Shown: positions 31,120-39,414 of the stretch, piece after piece
How positions within the stretch are numbered: the first letter of the stretch is position 1
Layout: every line of letters begins with the position of its first letter
Source of the DNA: Kappaphycus alvarezii
Lineage: Eukaryota; Rhodophyta; Florideophyceae; Gigartinales; Solieriaceae
Assembly: GCA_002205965.3 (NCBI GenBank)
Contig: NADL03000753.1
Span: 310,001-374,000, forward strand
DNA: 64,000 nucleotides
Direction: 5' to 3'
Notes under the pieces: model-generated
What the model was told of the DNA's origin: nothing
Databases searched by the model: none
The model's input: the letters and a program-made list of their open reading frames with translations, nothing else
Program-made: the position numbers and the translations under genes

Positions 31120-31399
31120 TGTTGAAAGGGCAGCACGCATACGAATAGGATTGCAATGGTCGTGAGCTGGGATTGAAATCGGTCGTCGGAGGTTGCACTA
31201 TTGAAATGCAGTAGGTGTTTATGTGAGGTTAGCATTTGAACTAACTGTTTTTTGCGACTGCTAGGATATTTAAGGTTGGTTGAGAGTACTGAACTCACAG
31301 TGATGAGTTTTTTGGCACCAAAGTTGTACTCAGTAAAGTTGTGTGTTTGTTTGTCTAAGATACGCAAGCTCCGATCTCTCTGCACCATTTCCTTTCGTA
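31120..31399 (+). repeat. 3' LTR of the copia element
   Basis: 280 bases, TGTTGAAAGGGCAGC to CCTTTCGTA, followed by the CATTT target duplication. It lacks 23 bases present in the 5' LTR and differs by a few substitutions (for example TTTTTTGG for GTTTTCGG). Because both LTRs are made identical at insertion, the differences accumulated afterwards. Confidence 0.95.
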
Positions 31400-31404
31400 C
31401 ATTT

Positions 31405-32745
31405 AAGCAGTTCAGAATTGACCTCATGAGATCATGCATGAGGAGTACAACAAACTCACATCTCGATAACGTCAAGCTCTTGACCTCGCAATGAATATTC
31501 CTATTTTCAACAGCCGAGATACTCATGAGACGTGCTCTTTTCTGGAACACACTTTCTGAAAACTCTTTGTCCATCAATTTATTGTCTCATTCTGTTACGT
31601 AGACTGCAAGCCTTGGGTACCCTCGCAGATATTAGATGCGGAGCTCCGGAAGACTTTTCGGCCTCGAAACACCTTTTTCTTCTCCCTCGAATGACACGGG
31701 CACGTCTTATATGTACCACGCCTAGCTTCTCTCTTGCCTCGTTCTATACTTCCCGTGCGACATTTGAGTTCGCGATCTCGTGAAATGACTTTTTAGATGG
31801 CACTTGTAAGCACTTTTTGTATCATAACAGCAAAATCTGGAGAAAATAAATATGACTGTTTGAGCAATTGATCGCTCATAACTTAACATTTGGGATATCC
31901 ACGTCAAATGGTGTCATTAGACTTGTCCTCGGTGGCTTGTAAAAACAGCTGCCTATGTCTGTCAAATACTAAGAAACCCTAATTCATCCCACCCTAAACG
32001 TTTCTTCCATAGGACCAGTGCTCGCAATGCTGAGCTCGCTATGTTTTTGAATACTGTATCTCAAAGTGTGGAGTATACACCAAAAAAATAGGCGGCTTTG
32101 TCTGCACATAGGTACAGACATATGCGTACAGTATGCACTGTGTACAGTACAGTACAGTATGGTGGTGGTAAATCTTTATGGTTTGTAATTCATACCGGCT
32201 GTGTGCCAGCATTGCCACTTATTATCATCCATGCAAGGATTGTAATGCAGTGGGCGGGTGTAGAGCGTACTTTCGCTGGAACTCTGTAAAGCATGGAAAG
32301 CAGTTTAATGCATTCTGGCAAAAGCATGGCTTGAGCGAGTGTATGTACAGTACACCTTACGGACATATCCAACATGTTGATTTGAGTTTAAACGTCCAAG
32401 AGAGGTCATCTCTACAGGAGAATTATGTGTTTTGATACGATAGTCTTCTGAAATAGAAAACGCAAATCAATTTATTTCAGAGTATCCTGATGTATACAGG
32501 ATATGTTTTAACATTAAACAAAAAGGACTTTTGTGATTCCATTTCCTGGATTTCTTCTTTAAATTCTATTAATCATGTCCCCATTGAAGTCCCACAGCCC
32601 TATTACTTTTTGCCTCCCCACCTCAAATCTCCTCAAATCTTAAACTCTATATTTTCAGCTACGATACTACAGTACAGCACAACACAGTACAGTTGCTAAT
32701 TTACCAGCTCCCTGCACGCATTTCAAAATACTGTACACAACTCCG
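31405..32745. other. No recognised gene; TACAGTAC-rich patches
   Basis: No known domain. The patch at 32125-32162 (GTACAGTACAGTACAGTATGG) and another at 32660-32695 belong to the dispersed palindromic-word class. The 3' end of the DEP-domain gene follows on the minus strand. Confidence 0.4.
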
Positions 32746-33778
32746 CTACCAAACCTCCATCATCCCCATCTCACGCCACAGCTTTGCTCCTCTTCCAAGA
32801 CCTCGCCCACATGCCCCGCCCCCGTTTCCCTCCCCCATCCGACGAAGCAGTCTCCCCACTTTCCTCTCTACCCTTCCCCCCACCCTTGCTCCCACAAAAC
32901 TCCTCGCCATCAAAGCGTTATTCAACTTTTCCCGAAATGCAGGCACATCACTAAAAGCCGCCGTCATACATCCCCCACTCTCCTCCTTCACTCGTGCACG
33001 CCCCCCATCACCGCCAAATGCAAAACAACTCAACACCTTATACGCGACTTTCGGCTCCTCCAATTCCCCCTCCCTCTGCAAACCCACCCCACAATCTTCA
33101 TCATTCCAACACTTGTACCCGCCATCATATCCCCCCCGTTCCGGCATGACTCCACTCACCGGAATCTGCCGTAACGCCTCCGGTTCCACAACCCCATGTC
33201 GTTCATTCCGCATCAAATTATCGTCCATCATTTCGCAACTCGCCCTTCACCCGCCGCACCACAAAACACCACACATCGTATACAAAACCAAAACAGTCAG
33301 TCATGCTCACAACCATACCACAAACCCCCAGCCCAATTTACACAACCAAAAAAAACATCAACAAATCCAAAACCTACTCCGAAAACGCCAGCTGCGAACC
33401 GCACTCGCCTTGAAACTCATCCCACTCCTCACCATGCACTACGGGAAACCGGGTCAACCCGATACGGTACGCGATTTCATCACCAGTAGGCACATTAAAC
33501 CGAAACACTCGTGCCGAATCTTCAAACGGCCTCATACGTCCCACATGCGAGATGATACCATCTTCAACCAGACATTGCCCCAATTTCAACGCCTCCCCTC
33601 TCGTTTCACAGTGCGTTTGTTGAAGATGGGAGACTGCATCACAAGCAAGGAATGAGAGTAGTGGCGGTGGCGTGGGCGTTTGGGAACGCAGGTGTTGAAA
33701 CAGAGACCTTGCAATGTGTGAGTATTCATTCCAGTCCACTTGCCAAGGGTATGCACAGTGTGTATGCGTGGGTGGCAT
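32746..33778 (-). CDS. DEP-domain protein with one intron (likely host gene)
   Basis: join of exon 1 (33778-33378) and exon 2 (33244-32746), 900 coding bases, 299 residues. Exon 1 holds a DEP domain at about residues 25-95: FLACDAVSHLQ, then TRGEALKLGQCLVEDGIISHV and PFEDSARVFRF, matching the R.EA..LG..LL..G.I.HV....F.D....Y.F pattern. DEP domains tether signalling proteins to membranes or GPCR partners. The 133-base intron begins GTAGGT, ends AAG, and has a good branch site (TGACTGAC, about 33296-33303). Splicing restores one frame, and the unspliced exon 1 frame stops 2 bases into the intron. Exon 2 is Gly/Arg/Glu-rich with no named domain and ends TAG at 32748-32746. No stop or frameshift breaks it, unlike everything around it. 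Start at ATG 33778 is a guess; upstream exons cannot be excluded. Confidence 0.65.
33245..33377 (-). other. Spliceosomal intron of the DEP-domain gene
   Basis: GTAGGT donor at 33377-33372, branch-like CTGAC, AAG acceptor at 33247-33245. Length 133 is not a multiple of 3, so retention would break the frame. Confidence 0.65.
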
Positions 33779-33798
33779 GGCGGTAGTGATGGTGGTGA

Positions 33799-34218
33799 AT
33801 GGTATGGCGACAGGAAGGAATGGGAGTAGACCTTGAGGCGGTGTGTGGACGCGCGGAGTATGCAGGGGTGAGAGGGGTTGTGTGTAAATGGGGAAATGGA
33901 GCTTGTTTGGAGATTGTTGTACGGACGGATTGTCGGGTCGGTGTGGTAAACATTTATTTAGACTCTTTGACGAAAAGCCGCCTTAAGGGCTATGTAGTTG
34001 GTGAAAATGTGGAGGTGATGAAAAGATGTGTTTTACATGTGCGGAAAAAGAGAGGATTGGATGGGCTGTATGATGGGCGTCTAGCTAGGGATTGTCCAGT
34101 CCAGTCTCATGAGATACAGTCGGGTATCTACTGTCGGGGTGCGCTACGGTACAATTGCGTACGGAAACATGGCGCTTTTTGCGTGGCATATATGGCGGTG
34201 TTGGTAAGCGGTAAATGA
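33799..34218 (+). CDS. Unrecognised open frame, 139 codons
   Basis: Plus-strand frame starting 20 bases from the presumed start of the divergent DEP-domain gene. It has VVNIYLDSLTKSRLKGYVVGENVEVMKRC in the middle, many Cys and no domain I know. If the DEP gene's 5' end lies further upstream, this frame overlaps it on the opposite strand and would be spurious. Weak support. Confidence 0.2.
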   Translation: MVWRQEGMGVDLEAVCGRAEYAGVRGVVCKWGNGACLEIVVRTDCRVGVVNIYLDSLTKSRLKGYVVGENVEVMKRCVLHVRKKRGLDGLYDGRLARDCPVQSHEIQSGIYCRGALRYNCVRKHGAFCVAYMAVLVSGK

Positions 34219-35006
34219 CGCGTTACTGTGTTGACCCGACAAACGGCATGTTGTGAGCTGTTCTGGAAACACCAAGCGAGTGCAATGCCTGTTGCTTGAG
34301 CCGTTTCGTGCAGTACCCGATGCAGTAGAGCGGAGGATGAGGAAATGCAATGCTTTCGGATGCAACGGATCGCAGTACTGTGTAATTGTGACGTCAGCGG
34401 GAGGTTTCTTTCGCCGATTTTGTCAGGATGCATGTCGTTTGATCAAGGGGCGCTGTGAATTGGCGAATAATGCTTTCAGGGGAGGCATGAAGTAAGTGTG
34501 CAGCGCAGTCTAACCAGCCACCCGCCAGTTTTATCGGGGGTTGATGCTCGGCGTGTAACGAAAAAATGAGAAATGGGTTACTGGTGTGCAAGTGGTGCCC
34601 TGTTTCGCCATTTGTAAACTCTAGATTTATCTGAAAAGCAAGGGAGGTGTAAACTCATGCACAAACTGCCAAAATGGATAGCAACGGTTCAGAACAGAAT
34701 AATGTACAGTATGTTTGTACAGTACTGTGGCAGATATCGGCTATTTTTTGAAGTACAACAGTGCATCCAGTTCCGTACCTGTCGATGTCTCTATCGTAGT
34801 ATGGGCAGTACAGTAAAGTACTGTACTGTACGTACAGTGACCTAAAGTCTTGTACCCTCCGTGCTCTGTAGGACCCTGACAACACCCAGGTTACTGTCAG
34901 GACTAGCTAACCACTGTAAGGTGGAGTGCTTTATTACCTAGGGTCTCGTCGTCCTCTCAAAGACACAGAATTACCAGTTCCTTTTTCAATATCCCTAATG
35001 CCGCAT
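34219..35006. other. No recognised gene; dense TACAGTAC palindromes
   Basis: 34700-34850 has about ten GTACAGTA/TACTGTAC words, including a TACTGTACTGTACGTACAGT palindromic run. The frame 34253-34495 plus is open but unrecognised. Confidence 0.4.
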
Positions 35007-35090
35007 GGTTTCGATAAATCGAAAATAGGCACTTTCGGGGGCCGACCGACCCCTCCCGGAAAAGGCCTTAATTTCGATATATCGAAACTA
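35007..35090. repeat. Imperfect 84-bp palindrome built on TTTCGATAWATCGAAA
   Basis: The two arms GGTTTCGATAAATCGAAA (35007-35024) and TTTCGATATATCGAAACT (35072-35089) each contain a near-perfect palindrome, and they are themselves inverted around a centre near 35048. The inner arms ACTTTCGGGGGCCGAC and GACCCCTCCCGGAAAAG also pair. TTAA at 35068-35071 directly precedes the second motif. The motif recurs at the far side of the composite element (39399-39414), which suggests transposase-binding terminal repeats. Confidence 0.7.
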
Positions 35091-35125
35091 TAGGGCGTTT
35101 TCTGGTACTCAGTTAAAGAGGCATT

Positions 35126-35911
35126 GTGGAATACACGCATTGGTGTACAATCTGCAAAGGGCGGGTTTCGAATGTCAACAGTAAACTGTACTACAGACAA
35201 AAAACTGGCGGCCGGCCGATGAAGATCCATCCCGCTATGACATCTCCAACTTCACGTTTTCTCCCATCTGGACTCCAGATCCAACCAGCAGACTACTCCC
35301 AACTCTCTGAGATTCAAAACAAATTGATCGCCTTTTCCCCTCCTACCCGATCCATGTTCGCGCTGTGATTGGCTTCATCTTTGCTGCTGTACCTCCTCTC
35401 CCCCTCGTTGGTCCTACTCTCCCCTTCGTTACAGCCCCTCATACTCTTCCTCAGCTCCCACTCCATCAAAAATCTGCTCTCTCCCATGTCCTTCCCCTTC
35501 AGAACCAATTTGAATGAGGCGAATGCACCGCTCATCTTTTTCTCTGATCCCTCATCTCCCCGAGGTTTCAGATCAGCAAGAGTACGCGCTGCTCCTAATT
35601 CGCCATCGGAGTCAGAAGACAACATTCATGCACCTTTTTCACCGTTGCCTGCTATTCAGCCCTATTCACCACAGAATCATGATTTACAAACCGATTACGA
35701 ACTGGAGAGAATACTCGGGCAAAGAACGCCCTCTCTGCCTGTCGCATCTCTACGATGTTATGTAAGTGACCCGATCCGAAACTCCCAAACGCTACGTCCT
35801 CCTAATGTGGCTCAACAAGCTCAAAATAATCCTTTATTAGAACAACTAAACAGAGAACAAGAAGGAATTGAAAGTGTAACACCGCGAGGACCAAGAAGGA
35901 GGAGAGGATAA
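35126..35911 (+). pseudogene. N-terminal region of the composite transposase
   Basis: One plus-strand frame with a single TGA at 35366-35368. It is Ser/Pro-rich and contains an acidic SESEDN patch, LQTDYELERILGQ and NNPLLEQLNREQEG, ending in a basic GPRRRRG run before TAA. PiggyBac-type transposases usually begin with an acidic disordered region, which fits, but there is no named domain. The evidence is its position and orientation immediately upstream of the DDE part. A minus-strand frame (35314-35625) overlaps it and is less likely because it is shorter and isolated. Confidence 0.4.
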
Positions 35912-36220
35912 AGAGCGAGGGGACGATGAAGGGGTCGCGTCAGGAAGGGTCGCGGTACTAATGTTACAATAAGGTAAGAAACAAGTCGTAGAGAATGTTC
36001 AGATCCGAGTGCAAGGTGGAGAATACAAAATTCCCCGCCATTCAACATAATGGATGAGAGATCTTTTAAAATGTCTTCTTTCTCCCAGACGGCTCGACTG
36101 TATGGAGGAACAGTTGTTCGGAGAATGGAAATTGAGTTTAAAGCTCTTTAACTAGGCAACAGGAGGTACTCATTTTTGCGGATGTTTGTGGATGACGCTT
36201 TATAAATTTGTTGTAACTGG

Positions 36221-36907
36221 ATGAATGAACGCACTGCGCTCAAAATGGTGAAACTTACACGCCTTCAGATTTGGACGATGCAGTGTTTCCTCGCTGTTTT
36301 TCTGCTGTCATCGACTACTATGCTCAGCCTCGAGGGAGACGCAGAAATACTTAAGCATATCATTGGCTGTTGCCTTGATCTCGATGAAGCGAAGTCTATA
36401 CTTTACAACATGCTGTCATTTAGTTCAACTGGATCTGGGAATGACAACAACAGGGTTTGGGCAACTCAAAGGGATCTTACGCACCTTATTGGAGAGTTCG
36501 AAAGAGTCGCTTTTCAGTCATCTAGAAAGAATTTTCTCGATACAAGCAATGGATTCTTTACATTGGACGATGACCTTTTCGGTACACGTGCGTCCGACAT
36601 CCAGCTCAAAACTTTGAGCAACAGAAATGCCGACCGAGAAAGACGCACGGCTGATATATGTAGTAACTCATTATTTCAAGTTGTTCTTCAGGTACGCTTC
36701 CGCCGGCGTGGTGAAATACTTGAGGAATCTGTAGAAAGAATAGGAGAAATGATTTCGGAAGGAAGAAGGGACCAGGCCCTGACAGGAATGATTGTCACAA
36801 TTGACAGGGGATACACTAAAATGAAAGTGATCGAGAAATTGAGCGTTCTGGGTATTGGAGTACTTGGAGTTGTAGAATACCGCTTCAACTCCATTCACCC
36901 TTTGTAG
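36221..36907 (+). pseudogene. PiggyBac-like DDE (DDE_Tnp_1_7) transposase region
   Basis: 228 open codons. FFTLDDDLFGTRASD (Asp116-118) occupies the place of the first catalytic aspartate, followed by NRNADRERRTADIC and VVLQVRFRRRGE. VTIDRGYTKMKVIEKL (Asp195) matches the second, the DRGY/DRGF block of PiggyBac-related transposases that sits on a beta strand before a helix. GIGVLGVVE...NSIHPL closes the segment. In PiggyBac the enzyme cuts and pastes at TTAA without leaving footprints. The third acidic residue would fall after the stop at 36905 and I cannot place it. Family assignment combines these blocks with the C-terminal Cys-rich domain 1.6 kb further on. The DDE part alone would give lower confidence. 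Confidence 0.6.
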
Positions 36908-37311
36908 CGCAATCTAACCTCAACCCCAAAACGGCAGGAAAAGCCTATCTTGATAGCGATTCGGAAGATGAGAATTGCCGGTTCGAGAACATCCTGAAAG
37001 ACCACCCAAGCAGTCCTGTACTTTTCTATTGTAAGAAGCAGACGGTGGGAAGAGAGGGAAAATCTATATCACTTCATGGTACTGCCGTCAGAGGATACGG
37101 TAATAAAAAAGCTGCTCAAGTTTTGCGGCTTTATCGTAGCGTTCCACCCGCGTATGGTGACATCTTTTCATACTGGATAGCGGTGCATGACACAACGGAG
37201 CTACATGATCACTTTTTCTCAAAGAGGGACGACAATGGCCGTATACTCGCCCCCAACGGGCACGATGACTCGGAAGATTTTGGGCTAGAAAACTGGTTAT
37301 ACCTGCACTAA
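36908..37311 (+). pseudogene. Conserved spacer domain of the composite transposase
   Basis: After a frameshift the plus strand reads AYLDSDSEDEN, ILKDHPSSPVLFYCKKQTVG, then in the 37045 frame REGKSISLHGTAVRGYGNKKAAQVL, LYRSVPPAYGDIFSYWIAV and a charged KRDDNGRILAPNG tail. I do not recognise the fold. It is nevertheless clearly protein-coding, because a diverged copy (50830-51100 minus) keeps the pattern FYxKK...G(R)xG...(L), N(K/I)AA/S and YGDIFS(Y/F)WIAV. It ends at TAA 37309, and the same frame continues into the nuclease. Confidence 0.6.
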
Positions 37312-38509
37312 ATAGTCCTCACGATTACTCAGAGAACTGCGGACTGGTTTGTGCAAAGGAGTTTCAAGGTGACTGCGACTTTCGCTACTGAGTTATATCA
37401 AAAGGAACAGCGACTTGTGTCGTCTCTTCAGCATGACAAAGAAAACTGGAGACTGAAAAGAGTTTAAAGACTTCAGTTCCGTTGTTACTGACAGTTGGCT
37501 CGGCAGAAACAGGGCTACAGAGCCAGTGATGCGCGGTACAGTTAATGGGTCCGCGGTGTTGTCAGAACTCGGGAGAGAGAAGTTCGTCATGTGTGTTCGT
37601 CAATGCGATTTGGTTGAATGCAAACAAATAGAATGGGCAGCAGCCTCACCTGATGGTGTATGTTCATTGAACATCAAAGATTGGCGGTTTCTTTCGGAAT
37701 GGTATGAGGATGACAATTGAAACGGAATCCCACCGTCGATGGCATTTATTGAAATCAAGACAAGAGTTGAGGACTCATCTGTTCGACAGGCATTGCCACA
37801 TGCTGACTCCCGCTTTCATTGTAAGATTGTGTACGACGAATCCTGTGGATTGCTTGTTCCGCTCCCGCATAGATTCAAAATGCTGCACCAGTCTGTATGC
37901 TTGGACCTTGACGCAGGAATTTACATAGGCGCCTCTGAGAGCCAGATACTATATAAAGTGTTGGTTATGTTTCCGGAAGATGTTTTGGAAGGAGCCAAGA
38001 GGTGTCTAAGTAACCAGTTTCGAGATCAATTTCGTTGGATGTATTCATATGTATTTTCTGTTCCAAGTTTTGTGGACAAAGGGCACAAGATGATAATGCT
38101 ATCCCAGGTGGAGTTGTGGAAAGCGGTCCGTGACTGTGTGCAGAAGGATGGGCATATGCGTCCGGTAAGGCTCTTCAAGCATAGCTCTCAGAGCCTTTAC
38201 AGTGCTACAAAAGGAGTTGTTGACACTGCCGCGCACATAAGCTCTATTCTATATAGTCCAAACACCCATTTAAAATGAAGACAGAAAGTGGTGAATCACA
38301 TTTTAAACAATCTCACGCAAAACGCGTTCGTCGCATGGAGAATCCTGCACTGCCGAGATAACCTGTCGGACAAAGACAGCTTCAGGTCTCTAGATAATTT
38401 TAGAAACCATCTCCGGAAAACGAAGTCATTTGCAGACTTTATACTAGATTCTTGTGCTGGCCTTGCTAAGATGCCCTTGAAACAAAGAGAAATCATAGAG
38501 AAACCTTGA
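37312..38509 (+). pseudogene. YqaJ-type PD-(D/E)XK nuclease domain
   Basis: QRTADWFVQRSFKVTAT (37330-37380) matches the opening T..W...R..R.TAS block of YqaJ / lambda-exonuclease-like nucleases. After a frameshift near 37440-37470 come RATEPVMRGTVNG and LGREKFVM, then AAASPDGV with the catalytic Asp (37652-37654) and, 32 codons on, FIEIKTRV with Glu (37751) and Lys (37757). S/T-P-D-G followed by E-I-K is the signature of the fold. YqaJ enzymes are dsDNA exonucleases used in recombination. A TGA (37718-37720) sits between the two halves of the motif and another at 38276-38278, but the frame 37526-38509 is otherwise continuous. The C-terminal half (LYKVLVMFPEDVLEGAKRC onward) is helical and unassigned. 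Confidence 0.6.
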
Positions 38510-38841
38510 TTGATGTTCAAGGTTCCAAAGCAAAGCAAGTACAGCTAGAGTCGCGTAATTTGAATAGCGTGGAAGTACAGAGAATCACTGAGCTTGCAGC
38601 AAATAGAAAGCCAAGAATTTGTTTCTTCAATTCGGAGGAAGGGACAAAACTACAGCTGGATGTGAAGGGAAACAACCCTTTACATAAGAAGATTCAGAAG
38701 TATTGCGCTCTGTGTGGGTTAAATGTTGATTCCAAGGCTCGTGGAAAGCGTACTGTTATCATTTGTAGCCATTGTCACGTCCATCTATGTGTCAAGAAGG
38801 CGGTATGGTATCGAAAAAGCTGCTGGGAAAATTGGCACTAG
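38506..38841 (+). pseudogene. PiggyBac-type C-terminal cysteine-rich domain
   Basis: YCALCGLN, then KRTVIICSHCHVHLCVKK and KSCWENWH, give C-X2-C ... C-X2-C-H-X-H-X-C ... C-X3-H. This matches the RING-like zinc domain at the end of PiggyBac transposases (C..C...R...C..C.V.LC...C...YH), which binds the terminal repeats. It is preceded by NNPLHKKIQK. Its frame differs from the nuclease frame by a shift near 38506, and it stops at TAG 38839. It supports the PiggyBac assignment of the upstream DDE part. Confidence 0.6.
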
Positions 38842-39268
38842 TAAATAGGTTGAGGGAAAGGAAAGCAGTTTATGGTAGTAAAATAACTGCAACAGAAGGG
38901 AATGATAAAGATTATCATGATAAAGATGTAGGGGGACGCGATGCAAGCGAGAATAATGAGGATAACCAAAGAATAAATGTAAAAACGGAGCAGCAGAAGC
39001 CTGTAAATCGTAGTAAGGAGGCTCAAGGTCAGCATATAATTGGAGAGGCATAAAAGGATATCATTGAGGAAAGAGCACCCGAAGAAGTAGATGGATCTGA
39101 TTTCTTAGAGTTGTTGTAAGGCATGAAAGTTGTTGAAGATGGAAACTCTGCTAAACGGGTTGCGATCATCGCAACATCAATTGCTGCCGAAGAGGGGATG
39201 AAGACAAGATCCAAGCGAAGGAGAGTTTCTGGGAAGATGCCGAGAAGTGGGAAGGTCGTGAGGAAGTA
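38842..39268 (+). pseudogene. Basic C-terminal tail of the composite transposase
   Basis: A single frame (from 38772) runs to TAA 39266 with stops only at 39051 and 39117. It is Asp/Asn/Lys-rich and ends in TRSKRRRVSGKMPRSG, a likely nuclear localisation signal. It lies one frame off the cysteine-rich domain. Hydrophilic and without a known fold. Confidence 0.35.
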
Positions 39269-39394
39269 ATCTATTGTTTTTTGGTTATTTTTTTATCTAT
39301 TTTGGTTTGGATAAATCGAACCATGGTAAGGTTCGAAAAATCGAACATTATAATTACGATAATTGCCGTAGTTTCTTTATTTCGAAATTACTAG

Positions 39395-39414
39395 TTAATT
39401 TCGATAAATCGAAA
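39395..39414. repeat. Right-end TTAA plus palindromic motif
   Basis: TTAA followed by TTTCGATAAATCGAAA, matching the left-end arrangement at 35068-35087. Weaker relatives lie at 39306-39321 (ATAAATCGAA), 39331-39346 (GTTCGAAAAATCGAAC) and 39601-39616. Confidence 0.6.

Larger units (their letters stand above)
26771..31399 (+). mobile_element. Full-length Ty1/copia retrotransposon
   Basis: A 4629-bp element with every structural landmark: 5' LTR 26771-27074, primer site from 27075, gag-pol on the plus strand in the order gag, protease, integrase, RT, RNase H (the copia order), polypurine tract 31111-31119 and 3' LTR 31120-31399. The 5-bp target duplication CATTT is at 26766-26770 and 31400-31404. 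The LTRs open with TG and close with TA. Flanking sequence resumes cleanly on both sides. Coding capacity is broken by stops at 27833, 28181, 28827, 30664 and 30985 and by frameshifts near 28790, 29065 and 29108, so it is not autonomous. The LTRs remain close to identical apart from a few substitutions and one 23-base indel, so it is younger than its neighbours. Confidence 0.95.
35068..39414 (+). mobile_element. Composite PiggyBac-like element with YqaJ-type nuclease
   Basis: Proposed extent: from TTAA 35068 plus palindromic motif 35072-35087 to TTAA 39395 plus motif 39399-39414. Everything between reads on the plus strand as one long decayed protein: S/P-rich N-terminus, DDE region, spacer conserved in a second copy, PD-(D/E)XK nuclease, cysteine-rich domain and basic tail. 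PiggyBac transposases insert at TTAA. The exact ends are uncertain because the motif is itself palindromic and occurs more than once on each side (35009, 35072; weaker copies near 39306, 39331 and 39601). See the separate domain entries. Confidence 0.55.

Noticed and set aside
32693-33655. A 320-codon plus-strand frame, one of the longest in the window.
   Set aside because: It lies antisense to the DEP-domain gene and is a low-complexity Pro/Ser/Thr/His composition typical of the shadow of a coding strand. The minus strand has a named domain and a valid intron.
35314-35625. A 103-codon minus frame overlapping the N-terminal part of the composite transposase.
   Set aside because: The plus frame is longer, in line with the downstream domains and acidic/basic as expected. 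The minus frame is likely a shadow.
23758-38278. Several coding remnants are interrupted by in-frame TGA (4812, 23758, 23782, 27833, 30985, 35366, 37718, 38276), suggesting TGA might be read as an amino acid.
   Set aside because: TAA stops (28181, 28827, 30664, 37309, 37465) and frameshifts interrupt the same elements, so general decay explains the pattern. No intact gene with internal TGA was seen.
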